The position numbers were made by a program, and so were the translations under genes. A stretch of 64,000 bases of DNA from Burkholderiales bacterium (GTDB taxonomy: Bacteria > Pseudomonadota > Gammaproteobacteria > Burkholderiales > SG8-41), in assembly GCA_019744975.1 (NCBI GenBank), contig JAIETP010000014.1, positions 124,001 through 188,000 on the forward strand, in the 5' to 3' direction. Shown piece after piece: positions 35,798-44,219 of the stretch. Positions within the stretch are counted from its first letter, which is position 1; each line of letters begins with the position of its first letter. Below the pieces are notes generated by a model. It saw only the letters and a list, made by a program, of their open reading frames with translations. It was not told where the DNA came from and did not search any database.

Positions 35798-36697
35798 TCA
35801 GAAAAAAAGCTGCAGGTAATGGTCGATCAGCAGCGCGGCAAAAATCAGCGTGAGATACAAGATCGAAAAACGGAAGGTGCGCCGCGCCAGTTCGTCGCTG
35901 TAATCAGTATAGATTTTCACCGCATAAACCATGAACACCGCACCCAGCACCAGCGCGGCGACAAGGTAGGGCAGTCCGCTCAGGCGGGTGACAAACGGCA
36001 GCGTCGAACACGCCAGCAGGATGATGGTGTAGAGCAGCACATGCAGCCGCGTAAACTTGTCGCCATGGGTCACCGGCAGCATCGGCACGCCGGCTTTTGC
36101 GTACTCGTGTTTGCGGTACAGCGCCAGCGCCCAGAAATGCGGCGGGGTCCAGGCAAAAATGATCAGGAACAGCGTCAGCGCCTGCGGCGACACGTCCCCG
36201 GTCACCGCGGCCCAGCCGAGCACCGGCGGCATCGCACCCGACGCGCCGCCGATGACGATGTTCTGCGGCGTCATCGGTTTGAGGATCACCGTGTAGATCA
36301 CGGCATACCCTACAAAGGTCGCCAGCGTCAGCCACATGGTCAGCGCGTTGACCCACTGATACAGCAGCAGCAGACCGATGCCGCCGACCACGCCGGAAAA
36401 CACCAGCGTCTCCAGTGAGGTCAGTTGCCCGCGCGGCAGCGGCCGCGCCTGGGTGCGCATCATCAGCGCATCAATTTTCTGTTCCACCAGGCAGTTCACC
36501 GCCGCCGCCGCGCCGGCCACCAGCGCGATACCCAGCGTCGCCGCGAACAGGATGTTCACCGGCACCATGCCGGGTGTGGCGAGGAACATGCCGATCACCG
36601 CGGTAAACACGATCAGCGACACCACGCGCGGCTTGGTCAGCGCGTAGAACTGCTGGATGCGGGAATACAGAGGTGTGCGGACTGCAGTGGAGGACAT
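35798..36697 (-). CDS. cyoE: Protoheme IX farnesyltransferase (heme O synthase)
   Basis: UbiA-family prenyltransferase that farnesylates heme B to heme O for the oxidase. The start at 36697 ([40 protein letters not shown]) overlaps the ctaA stop by one base and gives 299 residues; the track's 366-residue version has 67 Arg/Ala-rich residues read from inside ctaA. The motif [23 protein letters not shown] and the second Asp-containing loop ([29 protein letters not shown]) are diagnostic. About nine hydrophobic segments are visible. Confidence 0.97.
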   Translation of the reverse strand: MSSTAVRTPLYSRIQQFYALTKPRVVSLIVFTAVIGMFLATPGMVPVNILFAATLGIALVAGAAAAVNCLVEQKIDALMMRTQARPLPRGQLTSLETLVFSGVVGGIGLLLLYQWVNALTMWLTLATFVGYAVIYTVILKPMTPQNIVIGGASGAMPPVLGWAAVTGDVSPQALTLFLIIFAWTPPHFWALALYRKHEYAKAGVPMLPVTHGDKFTRLHVLLYTIILLACSTLPFVTRLSGLPYLVAALVLGAVFMVYAVKIYTDYSDELARRTFRFSILYLTLIFAALLIDHYLQLFF

Positions 36698-37686
36698 CAG
36701 GGGGTACGCTTCGAATGGAGGGCGAAGTTTATCACCACCATGACCACCAATAAAATCGCCGCGCCCGCATTGTGCCCGGCGGCGACCGGCAAGGGCAGCC
36801 CGCCCAGCACATTGGCAATGCCTAGGCTGACTTGCGCCAGCAGCACGCACAACAGCGCAAAACCGTGACGGAACAGCCCCGGGCTGCGCATGAGCCAAAG
36901 CGCAAAACCACCGACATAGAGCAGCGTCACCAGCGCGCCGACGCGATGCGTCCAGTGAATCGCGGTGATGGCGTCATAACTGAGGTGTGTGCCGGCGGCG
37001 GTCATGCCCAGTTCGCGCACCAGCTGAAAACCGTGGCGGAAATCCATCTGTGGCAACCACTCGTTGTGGCAGGTCGGGAAATCGACGCAGGCCAGCGCCG
37101 CGTAATTGGTCGAAACCCAGCCGCCCAATGCAATCTGCGCAATCACCACCAGCAGCGCCAGCACCGCCCACGGCCGCAAGCGCGATGTGATGGCCGGTGC
37201 GATGGCAGGCAAGGCCTGCTGGCGCAGCGCCAGCAGCGTCAACAAGGCCAGCAACGCCAGACCGCCAAGCAGATGCAGCGTGACAATCACCGGTTTCAGC
37301 AGCAGCGTCACCGTCCACATGCCCAAGGCGGCCTGCAGCAGCACCAGCGCGAGCACACCCGTGGCCAGCAGCGGAGACTGCTGCAACTCGCGACGGCGCA
37401 GCCAGGCCGTCACCGTGATCGCGAGTATCACCAGCCCCAGTCCGCCGGCGATGTAGCGATGAAACATTTCCTTCCACGCCTTGCCCAGCGATACCGGACC
37501 GTGCGTGCCCCCCTGCTCCGCCACGGCGCGCGCGATGTCGTCCTGCGCATGATGCGGCGTCAGCTCACCGTAACAGCCGGGCCAGTCGGGACAACCCAGC
37601 CCGGCATCGGCCAGCCGTACATAGGCACCGACCACAACGACAACAAAGGTGTAAATCACCGCGAACCAGACCAGTTTTCGGAACAT
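36697..37686 (-). CDS. ctaA: Heme A synthase (COX15/CtaA)
   Basis: Oxidises heme O to heme A for the aa3 oxidase. The 329-residue membrane protein has about eight helices. Characteristic segments are [25 protein letters not shown] (near the N-terminus), [56 protein letters not shown] and [16 protein letters not shown], the His-rich heme-binding motifs of the COX15 family. It is directly upstream of cyoE. Confidence 0.97.
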   Translation of the reverse strand: MFRKLVWFAVIYTFVVVVVGAYVRLADAGLGCPDWPGCYGELTPHHAQDDIARAVAEQGGTHGPVSLGKAWKEMFHRYIAGGLGLVILAITVTAWLRRRELQQSPLLATGVLALVLLQAALGMWTVTLLLKPVIVTLHLLGGLALLALLTLLALRQQALPAIAPAITSRLRPWAVLALLVVIAQIALGGWVSTNYAALACVDFPTCHNEWLPQMDFRHGFQLVRELGMTAAGTHLSYDAITAIHWTHRVGALVTLLYVGGFALWLMRSPGLFRHGFALLCVLLAQVSLGIANVLGGLPLPVAAGHNAGAAILLVVMVVINFALHSKRTP

Positions 37687-37698
37687 GATTAAAATATC

Positions 37699-37717
37699 AA
37701 TAAAAACAATTTGTTAT
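37699..37717 (+). promoter_or_regulatory. Intergenic motif AATAAAAACAANNNNTTA, copy 5
   Basis: The plus strand reads AATAAAAACAATTTGTTAT in the 45-base gap between ctaA and the thioredoxin-like gene. Confidence 0.45.
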
Positions 37718-37731
37718 GAATTATCGCGGGG

Positions 37732-38352
37732 TCAGCCGATACGCGAAACCCTGAGCAGGCGGCTCAGGTCTTTTTTCATACCGCTGGGATCGGCGTCGCG
37801 CGGATAACGCAGCACCAGATTGCCCAGTGGATCAATCAGATAAATATGATCGCTTCGCGCACCGGCATGCGGCAAGGCTTCGAGCAACGTACTGCCGGCG
37901 GCCGCACTGCCAGCGACCGCACTACCAGCGACCGCACTACCAGCGATATTAACCAGCCAGGTACCTTCGAACTCCGAACGCAAACGCTCTGCCGGCTGGC
38001 CGCCACCGGTGATCAGCCATACGCGTTCGATACGCTCCGGATACTTGCCCTGCGTCTTGCGCACCTGGCGGATCTGCCACAACTTTTTTTCACAATAGGC
38101 GTCACAGGCCGCGTCATCCACCGTGATGAACAGCCATTTGCCGCGCAACTGCGCAAGGGAAAACGCGTTGCCATCAACCAGCTTTAGCGCAACATCGGGC
38201 AATTGTTTATCCGCCATCAATTCGCCGTAATTCACCCGCCCTTCGGGCTGGTAAAAATAATAGGCAACGAATGACGCCACAAAAGGCGCGATGCAGACCG
38301 CGGCCACCAGCCACAGGGTTTTACGGCTTTGCGGCGGAGCGTCGTTTGACAT
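37732..38352 (-). CDS. Oxidase-cluster SCO-like membrane protein with an AGSAV repeat
   Basis: Probable periplasmic thioredoxin-like protein anchored by an N-terminal helix (LWLVAAVCIAPFVASFVAYYFY). The 206 residues have VALKLVDGNAFSLAQLRGKWLFITVDDAACDAYCEKKLWQIRQVRKTQGKYPERIERVWLIT, a SCO-like fold with a CDAYC motif in place of CPDVC. Between residues 134 and 158 is an insertion, NIAGSAVAGSAVAGSAAAGSTLLEAL, encoded by three or more copies of a 15-bp unit (accgcactaccagcg). It lies between the SURF1 gene and ctaA, so a role in oxidase assembly is likely but inferred. Confidence 0.85.
   Translation of the reverse strand: MSNDAPPQSRKTLWLVAAVCIAPFVASFVAYYFYQPEGRVNYGELMADKQLPDVALKLVDGNAFSLAQLRGKWLFITVDDAACDAYCEKKLWQIRQVRKTQGKYPERIERVWLITGGGQPAERLRSEFEGTWLVNIAGSAVAGSAVAGSAAAGSTLLEALPHAGARSDHIYLIDPLGNLVLRYPRDADPSGMKKDLSRLLRVSRIG
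37905..37955. repeat. In-frame 15-bp tandem repeat (AGSAV-encoding)
   Basis: CCAGCGACCGCACTA-type units repeat three to four times within the SCO-like gene, expanding Ala-Gly-Ser-Ala-Val in the protein. Confidence 0.75.
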
Positions 38353-39067
38353 GGGTCACCAGGTAATAAATGAAAATGGCCAGGCTCATGGCATACCACT
38401 GGAATGCATAAGCCAGGTGGGTGTTGCGGCCAAGGTCGGGCCGGGTCCATGCCCGCACCAGGCCGTCGTCGGTGACGCTGTCCTGCTGGATCACGAAGGG
38501 CTGCAGATCGAGGCCGGTCTCCTGCCGGTAGCGGTCAAACACCAGGTTTTGCCGGATCCGTCCTTCGGCAACCTGCGTCGACAGCTCCAGGTAACGTTCA
38601 CTGTACGCGACGGCAACACCCTGAACCAGCTGTTCGCCGGCGGGCGTATTCACCTGCGGCAGGCTGCGGTCGCGGTTGCCGGCGACCCAGCCGCGATTGA
38701 CCAGGACATGACGCTGCGTTCCGGCGATGCGCAGGGGCGTTGCCACATGCAAGCCCGGCTGGTGCTTGTAAATACGATTGTCGACAAACACCGTGTGCTG
38801 CGGCACAAATTCACCGCGCACTTCGACGCGGCGGAACAGAATGCCGTCACGCTCCACCGGCCGGCCGTCGATACGCTGCATGGGTTCGCGCGTCTGCGCG
38901 TCAAATCGCTGCTGCAGGTTTTCTTTGTACTGCGCCCGCCCGATCTGCCACTGCCCGAGCGCCAGCGTCAGCGCGATGCCGGCAGCAGCAGCCACGCTGG
39001 CCCAGCGCCGCGGCCGGAATTCATAAGCTCCAAAGCTGATCGCTGCCACTGCTGTTGAAAACCCCAT
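38321..39067 (-). CDS. SURF1-family cytochrome oxidase assembly protein
   Basis: Inner-membrane assembly factor for cytochrome c oxidase. The 248 residues (from ATG 39067, MGFSTAVAAISFGAYEFRPRRWAS) have two helices, one near the N-terminus (WASVAAAAGIALTLALGQWQIGRAQYK, with the family G-x-WQxxRxxxK motif) and one at the C-terminus (AYAFQWYAMSLAIFIYYLVTHVKRR), around a periplasmic domain with VFVDNRIYKHQPGLHVATPLRI and HVLVNRGWV. The track's start at 39085 lies inside a hairpin repeat and is less likely. It overlaps the SCO-like gene by 32 bases. Confidence 0.93.
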   Translation of the reverse strand: MGFSTAVAAISFGAYEFRPRRWASVAAAAGIALTLALGQWQIGRAQYKENLQQRFDAQTREPMQRIDGRPVERDGILFRRVEVRGEFVPQHTVFVDNRIYKHQPGLHVATPLRIAGTQRHVLVNRGWVAGNRDRSLPQVNTPAGEQLVQGVAVAYSERYLELSTQVAEGRIRQNLVFDRYRQETGLDLQPFVIQQDSVTDDGLVRAWTRPDLGRNTHLAYAFQWYAMSLAIFIYYLVTHVKRRSAAKP

Positions 39068-39068
39068 G

Positions 39069-39113
39069 AATAATGACAAAAACATGGTTTCGCATGTTTT
39101 TGGAAACCATCAA
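39069..39113 (+). repeat. Dispersed hairpin repeat, copy 2 (SURF1-DUF2909 divergent region)
   Basis: AATAATGACAAAAACATG, loop GTTTCG, CATGTTTTTGGAAACCATCAA. The arms can form a 10-bp stem with a T-run. Copy 1 lies upstream of tolA at 5329-5395. Confidence 0.75.
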
Positions 39114-39142
39114 CAGATCTGCTGGGTTAAACTGAATGCATC

Positions 39143-39337
39143 ATGCGCATCATCGTCATACTGTTCATCATCGTCATCCTCGCCAGCCTGGGTTCCGCCC
39201 TGTATTACATGGTCAAGGATCGCGGCACCACTGAGCGCACGGCGAAGGCGCTGACCGTCCGCATCGCCCTGTCGATCACCTTGTTCGTGCTGCTGTTGCT
39301 GGGCTTTCACTTCGGCCTGATCACGACACGGCTTTGA
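39143..39337 (+). CDS. Twin-transmembrane small protein (DUF2909)
   Basis: A 64-residue membrane protein with two helices (MRIIVILFIIVILASLGSALYYMV and ALSITLFVLLLLGFHFGLI) joined by KDRGTTERTAKALTVRI. This small protein is found next to coxC and SURF1 genes in betaproteobacteria and many gammaproteobacteria, on the opposite strand as here. Function unknown; genomic context suggests oxidase assembly or stability. Confidence 0.9.
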   Translation: MRIIVILFIIVILASLGSALYYMVKDRGTTERTAKALTVRIALSITLFVLLLLGFHFGLITTRL

Positions 39338-39407
39338 CCCCGGACCGACTGCGCCGTTCCGTCGCTAATCCGCTGAAAACCAGTCGAAAAGCAGTCAAAA
39401 GTTCGGC

Positions 39408-39433
39408 AAAAAAAACGCCGCGATCACGCGGCG
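39408..39433 (-). terminator. Rho-independent terminator after coxC
   Basis: On the minus strand CGCCGCG-TGAT-CGCGGCG followed by eight T: a 7-bp GC stem with a 4-base loop about 90 bases past the coxC stop. Confidence 0.9.
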
Positions 39434-39522
39434 CTCAAATCCCCTCGCAGGGGAACCTCCTCCCCGTGCAAATCGCGCTTTCCGGTTATTCGAGCCGATG
39501 CGCGATTCGCCGCCTTTAATTC

Positions 39523-40377
39523 CTAAAGCCAGTAAACCACCACAAACAGCAGCAGCCAGACCACGTCGACAAAGTGCCAGTACCAGGCGACGCCCTCGAA
39601 ACCGAAATGATTGTCGGCCGTGAAGTGCCCGGCGACGCTGCGGAACAGGATCACCCAGAGCATGATGGTGCCGACCGTTACATGGAAACCGTGGAAACCC
39701 GTCAGCATGAAAAAGGTGGCGCCGTACGCACCCATGGTCAGCTTGAGGTTCAGGTCGGAGTAGGCATGCGCGTATTCGTAGACCTGGAAGCCGAGGAAGA
39801 TCATGCCGAGCGCGATGGTCATCACCAGACCCCAGATCAACTGGGTGCGGTTGTTCTTCAGCATGCCCCAGTGCGCCCAGGTCAGGGTCGCGCCGGATGT
39901 CAGCAGCAGCGCGGTATTCAGCGCGGGGATGCCCCAGGCGCCCATTGGCGAAAAGGTTTCCTTGATGCCGGGGCCGGTCGCCGGCCAGTCAGCCTTGAAT
40001 CCGGGCCACAGCAGTTCCTGGTGGATCAGCGAACCAAGATCCGGTATCGAAATCACACGCATGTAAAACAGCACGCCGAAAAAAGCGGCGAAGAACATGA
40101 CTTCGGAAAAAATGAACCAGCTCATGCCCCAGCGGAACGACACATCGACCTGTTTGTTGTATTTGCCAGCCTCCGATTCATGGGCCACGGTGGTGAACCA
40201 GCCGGCAAACATGAAAAACAGGATCAGGAAACCGATGCCCAGCAGCACAAAACCCAGCGCCATGCTGTTTACGGCAAATGACGCGCCGAAGCCGAGAAAA
40301 CAGAGGGCAATCGCCGCGACAATCGGCCAGTGTGAAGGTTGCGGCAGATAGTAGTTGCCTGTGGTTTGCGTAGACAT
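39523..40377 (-). CDS. coxC: Cytochrome c oxidase subunit III
   Basis: Seven-helix subunit of the aa3-type oxidase. The 284 residues start MSTQTTGNYYLPQPSHWPIVAAIALCFLGFGASFAVNSM and include FRWGMSWFIFSEVMFFAAFFGVLFYMR (conserved Glu), LNTALLLTSGATLTWAHW, VYEYAHAYSDLNLKLTMGAYGATFFMLTGFHGFHVTVGTIML and a C-terminal WYWHFVDVVWLLLFVVVYWL, the classic COX3 signature. It follows DUF2970 in the cox order, with degenerate repeats in the spacer. Confidence 0.98.
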   Translation of the reverse strand: MSTQTTGNYYLPQPSHWPIVAAIALCFLGFGASFAVNSMALGFVLLGIGFLILFFMFAGWFTTVAHESEAGKYNKQVDVSFRWGMSWFIFSEVMFFAAFFGVLFYMRVISIPDLGSLIHQELLWPGFKADWPATGPGIKETFSPMGAWGIPALNTALLLTSGATLTWAHWGMLKNNRTQLIWGLVMTIALGMIFLGFQVYEYAHAYSDLNLKLTMGAYGATFFMLTGFHGFHVTVGTIMLWVILFRSVAGHFTADNHFGFEGVAWYWHFVDVVWLLLFVVVYWL

Positions 40378-40385
40378 GCTGGTTT

Positions 40386-40446
40386 CTCTCCCTGAATCCC
40401 TGCGTTATTCCTGCGTTTATTTCCGCACTTGTTCCTGCGCTTGTTA
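40386..40446. repeat. Degenerate 11-13-bp repeats upstream of coxC
   Basis: The plus strand reads CCTGCGTTATT, CCTGCGTTTATTT, CCGCACTTGTT, CCTGCGCTTGTTA. These four units sit in the coxC leader. Confidence 0.55.
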
Positions 40447-40466
40447 CTGAACCTGCCGATCAGTAA

Positions 40467-40679
40467 TTATCCGCGGGTGATGAACAGCACCACGGACACG
40501 ATGGTTGTCACAAAAACCGCGCCGGCAATGATGCCGATAATGATCACCTGCACCGGCTTTACTTCAATCTTGTCGTGCTCTTCGCGTTTGCGGATACCGG
40601 CAAAAGCCCACAACAGCATGCGCACCACCTGGAACAACGTGGCTTTGCGCGGTCTGTCAGCGGTCATCGCGGCTTCCAT
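40467..40679 (-). CDS. DUF2970 small membrane protein of the cox cluster
   Basis: A 70-residue protein (MEAAMTADRPRKATLFQVVRMLLWAFAGIRKREEHDKIEVKPVQVIIIGIIAGAVFVTTIVSVVLFITRG) with a C-terminal helix and the conserved LWAFxGIRKREEHDKI segment of DUF2970. I start at the ATG at 40679, where GTGATG overlaps the ctaG stop; the track includes the GTG at 40682. The family is almost always found between ctaG and coxC. Function unknown. Confidence 0.9.
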   Translation of the reverse strand: MEAAMTADRPRKATLFQVVRMLLWAFAGIRKREEHDKIEVKPVQVIIIGIIAGAVFVTTIVSVVLFITRG

Positions 40680-41233
40680 CACCCCTGCCCGCCGCTTTTG
40701 ATCGGGGCCGTCGAGGCACCCTTCACTTCAAAAAATGTGTACGACAGCGTGATCGTGCTCACATCCGCCGGCAGCGTCGAATCGATGACGAACTGCACCG
40801 GCATGCGTTTGGACTCTCCCGCCTGCAGCGGCTGCTGCTTGAAACAGAAACACTCCAGCTTTTTCACAAAGGGCGCCGAGTGTTTCGGGCCATAACTCGG
40901 TATCGCCTGCCCGACGATGGCATGGTCGCCATTGTTGCGCACGTCGTATTCGATCTGGACCATCTCGCCCGGATGCACCCGCACGCTGCGCTGCACCGGC
41001 TTGAAATCCCACTGCAGTCCGTGCGCATTGGAGTCAAACTCCAGCGTCACCCAGCGCGACTTGTCGATCTGGGTGTTCTCCACGGCTGCCGCCGGCTTGA
41101 TCAGGCTGTTGATGCCGGTGACTTCGCAGATTTTTTCGTAAAACGGCACCAGTGCAAAACCGAAACCGAACATCGCCACGGCGAATATCGACAGCCTGGT
41201 CATCATCCGGCGGTTGGCGCGTTCGTTTTTCAT
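40679..41233 (-). CDS. ctaG: Cytochrome c oxidase assembly protein CtaG (Cox11 family)
   Basis: Copper chaperone that metallates Cu-B of subunit I. The start at 41233 (MKNERANRRMMTRLSIFAVAMFGFGFALVPFYEKICEVTG) gives one membrane helix and 184 residues and overlaps the small upstream gene as ATGA. The periplasmic domain ends with FVKKLECFCFKQQPLQAGESKRMPVQFVID, containing the Cys-Phe-Cys copper site. The track's longer start lies inside the 37-residue gene. Confidence 0.97.
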   Translation of the reverse strand: MKNERANRRMMTRLSIFAVAMFGFGFALVPFYEKICEVTGINSLIKPAAAVENTQIDKSRWVTLEFDSNAHGLQWDFKPVQRSVRVHPGEMVQIEYDVRNNGDHAIVGQAIPSYGPKHSAPFVKKLECFCFKQQPLQAGESKRMPVQFVIDSTLPADVSTITLSYTFFEVKGASTAPIKSGGQG

Positions 41234-41343
41234 AGGTTCAGCAGGTAATACTTGACCATCACGCCGAAGAAAAACCCGGCAACAACCAGCCACAGCAGGG
41301 CTGCGGTGCGACGGTTGCTGCGTTTGACTTCAATCTGGGACAT
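41230..41343 (-). CDS. 37-residue cytochrome oxidase small assembly protein (missing from the ORF track)
   Basis: The minus strand from ATG 41343 reads MSQIEVKRSNRRTAALLWLVVAGFFFGVMVKYYLLNL and stops at 41230-41232, overlapping the ctaG start as ATGA. One hydrophobic helix follows a basic N-terminus. Its place between coxA and ctaG and its layout (RxxxxRxTAxxLxxxxxxFFxGVxVKxxxL) fit the small oxidase-assembly proteins seen at this position in betaproteobacteria. It is too short for the supplied track, which used a 60-codon cut-off. Confidence 0.85.
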   Translation of the reverse strand: MSQIEVKRSNRRTAALLWLVVAGFFFGVMVKYYLLNL

Positions 41344-41348
41344 GCTTA

Positions 41349-41387
41349 TTCGCCAACTCATTTCGTCAACTAATTTGGTCAACTTAC
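41349..41387. repeat. Three 13-bp repeats after coxA
   Basis: TTCGCCAACTCAT, TTCGTCAACTAAT, TTGGTCAACTTAC in tandem; the last unit contains the coxA stop codon. Confidence 0.65.
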
Positions 41388-42976
41388 TTCACCACCGGCG
41401 GCGTCTCGAAACTGTGCCACGGCGCCGGTGACGGCAGGTGGGTCCATTCGAGGCTGTCCGCACCTTCCCACTGCCGCTCCGCGGCCTTCTCGCCGCTGCG
41501 GATGCAATTGATCACGATGTAGAGGAACAGCAGCTGCGACAGGCCGAAACCAAAGGCGCCGATCGACGAGATCATGTTGAACTCGGCGAACTGCAGCGAA
41601 TAGTCGGGGATGCGGCGCGGCATGCCGGCCAGGCCGAGGAAGTGCTGGACGAAGAAGGTGACGTTGAAGAACACCAGCGACAGCCAGAAATGCCATTTGC
41701 CCAGCGTCTCGTTGTACATCCGGCCGGTCCACTTCGGCAGCCAGAAATAGATGCCGGCAAAGGCCGAGAACAGCGCACCGGCGACCATCACGTAATGGAA
41801 GTGCGCGACCACGTAATAGGTATCGTGCAACTGGACGTCGACCGGCACGATCGACAACACCAGGCCGGTGAAACCGCCCAGCGTAAACAGGAACAGGAAG
41901 CCCAGCGCGAAGAGCATCGGGGTTTCAAAGGTCAGCGACCCCTTCCACATCGTCGCCACCCAGTTGAACACCTTGACGCCCGTCGGGACGGCAATCAGCA
42001 CCGTCGCGTACATGAAGTAGAGCTGCGCTTCCACCGGCATGCCGGCGGTGTACATGTGATGCGCCCAGACCATGAACGACAGAATGGCGATCGAAGATGT
42101 GGCATAGACCATCGACGCATAACCGAACAGCGGTTTGCGGGAAAACGCCGGGATTACCTGCGACACCACGCCGAAGGCGGGAATCGCGATGATGTAAACC
42201 TCGGGATGGCCGAAGAACCAGAAAATGTGCTGGTAGAGCACCGGGTCGCCGCCGCCGGCGGCGTTGAAGAAGTGGGTGCCGAAGTGGCGGTCGGTCAGCG
42301 TCATCGTGACCGCGCCGGCCAGCACCGGCATCACGGCGACCAGCAGGTAGGCGGTAATCAGCCAGGTCCAGCAGAACATCGGCATTTTCATCATCGTCAT
42401 GCCCGGCGCGCGCATGTTGAGGATGGTGGTGATGATGTTGATCGAACCCATGATCGACGACATGCCGAGGATATGGATCGCGAAAATCGTCAGGTCCATC
42501 GCCGGCCCGGCCTGGGTCGACAGCGGGGCATACAGTGTCCAGCCCACACCCGCGCCGCCACCCGGTGCGAATTGCGCGGCAATCAACAACAAGGCGGCGG
42601 GAGGAAGCAGCCAGAACGACAGGTTGTTCATCCGCGGGAACGCCATGTCCGGCGCGCCGATCTGCATCGGAATCAGCCAGTTCGCGAATCCGACGAAGGC
42701 CGGCATGATCGCACCGAACACCATGATCAGACCGTGGTAGGTGGTCATCGAGTTGAAAAACTCGGGCTTGACGATCTGCAGGCCCGGCTGGAACAGCTCG
42801 GAACGGATGATCAGTGCCATGACCCCGCCGACGAGGAACATCGCAAAGCTGAACCACAGGTACATCGTGCCGATGTCCTTGTGATTGGTCGATGCGACCC
42901 AGCGCATGATGCCCGAGGGTTTGTGCGCGTGATGATCATCGTGGCCGTGATCTTGGGTGTGTCCGTATGCTGCCAT
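41384..42976 (-). CDS. coxA: Cytochrome c oxidase subunit I (aa3 type)
   Basis: Catalytic heme-copper subunit that reduces oxygen and pumps protons. The start at 42976 (MAAYGHTQDHGHDDHHAHKPSGIMRWVASTNHKDIGTMYL) has CAGGAG upstream; the track's 35 extra residues are spacer. The 530 residues contain TYHGLIMVFGAIMP (heme a ligand), the D-channel Asp in GAPDMAFPRMNN, GHPEVYIIAIP (Cu-B His, Glu and Tyr of the A1 type), HHMYTAGM and HDTYYVVAHFHYV. A His-rich N-terminus (HTQDHGHDDHHAH) is a local feature. Confidence 0.98.
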   Translation of the reverse strand: MAAYGHTQDHGHDDHHAHKPSGIMRWVASTNHKDIGTMYLWFSFAMFLVGGVMALIIRSELFQPGLQIVKPEFFNSMTTYHGLIMVFGAIMPAFVGFANWLIPMQIGAPDMAFPRMNNLSFWLLPPAALLLIAAQFAPGGGAGVGWTLYAPLSTQAGPAMDLTIFAIHILGMSSIMGSINIITTILNMRAPGMTMMKMPMFCWTWLITAYLLVAVMPVLAGAVTMTLTDRHFGTHFFNAAGGGDPVLYQHIFWFFGHPEVYIIAIPAFGVVSQVIPAFSRKPLFGYASMVYATSSIAILSFMVWAHHMYTAGMPVEAQLYFMYATVLIAVPTGVKVFNWVATMWKGSLTFETPMLFALGFLFLFTLGGFTGLVLSIVPVDVQLHDTYYVVAHFHYVMVAGALFSAFAGIYFWLPKWTGRMYNETLGKWHFWLSLVFFNVTFFVQHFLGLAGMPRRIPDYSLQFAEFNMISSIGAFGFGLSQLLFLYIVINCIRSGEKAAERQWEGADSLEWTHLPSPAPWHSFETPPVVK

Positions 42977-43043
42977 TGTTTTCTCCTGGAGCCTGTATTT
43001 AGTTCCGAGCTTCGTTCCGGGCGTTTTTTTGCGTGCCGCCGGT

Positions 43044-44195
43044 TTAGCGCAGGGCCTTGACGTCGGCCGGGGCGATCGCATCGCCGGTCTTGTTGTTCCA
43101 GCTGTTGCGGGTGTAAGTCACCGCCGCGGCCAGATCAACGTCGGACAGATGTTTGAACGCGTTCATCGCGGTGCCCTGCTTGCCGTTCAGCACCAGTTTG
43201 ATCTGGTCGACTTTCGGACCGGTGACCACTTTTGAGCCGTCCAGCGCCGGGAATGCACCCGGAACGCCCTTGCCGGTGGCCTGATGGCAGGCAACGCAAT
43301 TCTGTGCGTAAATCTTTTCGCCGTGCGCTTTCAGGTCTTCCAGCGTCCAGGCCTTGTCGGGATCGACCTTGGCGGCGGCAGCCTTTTTCTGTTGTGTGGC
43401 AACCCACGCGGTGTAAGCGGCGGGCTCCATGACTTCAACAACGATCGGCATGAAGCCGTGTTCCTTGCCGCAGAGTTCGGCGCACTGGCCGCGGTAAATA
43501 CCGGCTTTTTCCGCCTTGAACCAGGTATCGCGGATGAATCCGGGCACCGCGTCCTGTTTCACTGCCAGTGCCGGCACATACCAGGCATGAATCACGTCGG
43601 CGGCAGTGGTCAGGATGCGCACTTTCTTGCCGACCGGAACCACCACGTGGGTGTCAGTCTCCAGCAGGTAATGCGGATTGGCATTACGGCCGGCGACATC
43701 CGTACCATCAATCTGCGCGCGCGGCGTGGACAACGTGCTGTAGAAGCTGATGCCCTCGCCTTCGCCTTTCAGGTAATCGTAGCCCCATTTCCACTGGTAA
43801 CCGGTCGCCTTGATTGTCAGATCGGCTTCGGAACCATCACGCATGGTGATCAGCGTGCCCGTCGCCGGCACCGCCAGCGCAATCAGGATCACCGCCGGGA
43901 TCAGCGTCCAAGCCACCTCGACCGCGGTGTTCTCATGGAACTGCGCGGCCTTGTGCCCGACCGATTTGCGGTGTTTGAACACGGCGTAGAACATGAAACC
44001 GAACACGCCGATGAAAATGACGAAACAGATGATCGTGACAATGGTGTGCAGGTCATAAATCTTTTCGCCGAGTACTGTATTCGGCGTCTGCAGGTTGAGC
44101 TTGTATTCCGCCCATGCCGCAACCGACCAGAAAAACAACGCGACCGCAGCGGCCAACTTCTTGAACCCCTTGTTGCCCATTCTTCCCCCGCTCAT
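43044..44195 (-). CDS. coxB: Cytochrome c oxidase subunit II with C-terminal cytochrome c domain
   Basis: Receives electrons and passes them through Cu-A. The 383 residues have a signal or first helix (KKLAAAVALFFWSVAAWA), two membrane helices (TIVTIICFVIFIGVFGFMFYAVF; AWTLIPAVILIALAVPATGTLI), a Cu-A domain (VIHAWYVPAL ... YRGQCAELCGKEHGFM) and, after residue ~300, a mono-heme cytochrome c domain (KIYAQNCVACHQATGKG), so the enzyme is of caa3 type. Two starts are possible: ATG 44195 or ATG 44180 (MGNKGFKKL). Confidence 0.98.
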   Translation of the reverse strand: MSGGRMGNKGFKKLAAAVALFFWSVAAWAEYKLNLQTPNTVLGEKIYDLHTIVTIICFVIFIGVFGFMFYAVFKHRKSVGHKAAQFHENTAVEVAWTLIPAVILIALAVPATGTLITMRDGSEADLTIKATGYQWKWGYDYLKGEGEGISFYSTLSTPRAQIDGTDVAGRNANPHYLLETDTHVVVPVGKKVRILTTAADVIHAWYVPALAVKQDAVPGFIRDTWFKAEKAGIYRGQCAELCGKEHGFMPIVVEVMEPAAYTAWVATQQKKAAAAKVDPDKAWTLEDLKAHGEKIYAQNCVACHQATGKGVPGAFPALDGSKVVTGPKVDQIKLVLNGKQGTAMNAFKHLSDVDLAAAVTYTRNSWNNKTGDAIAPADVKALR

Positions 44196-44219
44196 ATAAC
44201 CAACCCGATTGATCCAATC

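Noticed and set aside
36698-36898. 67-residue N-terminal extension of cyoE
   Set aside because: It is read from within ctaA, is Arg/Ala-rich, and has no counterpart in the family.
41438-43060. 540-codon plus-strand ORF opposite coxA
   Set aside because: His/Arg/Gln-rich shadow of the oxidase gene, with no recognisable domain.
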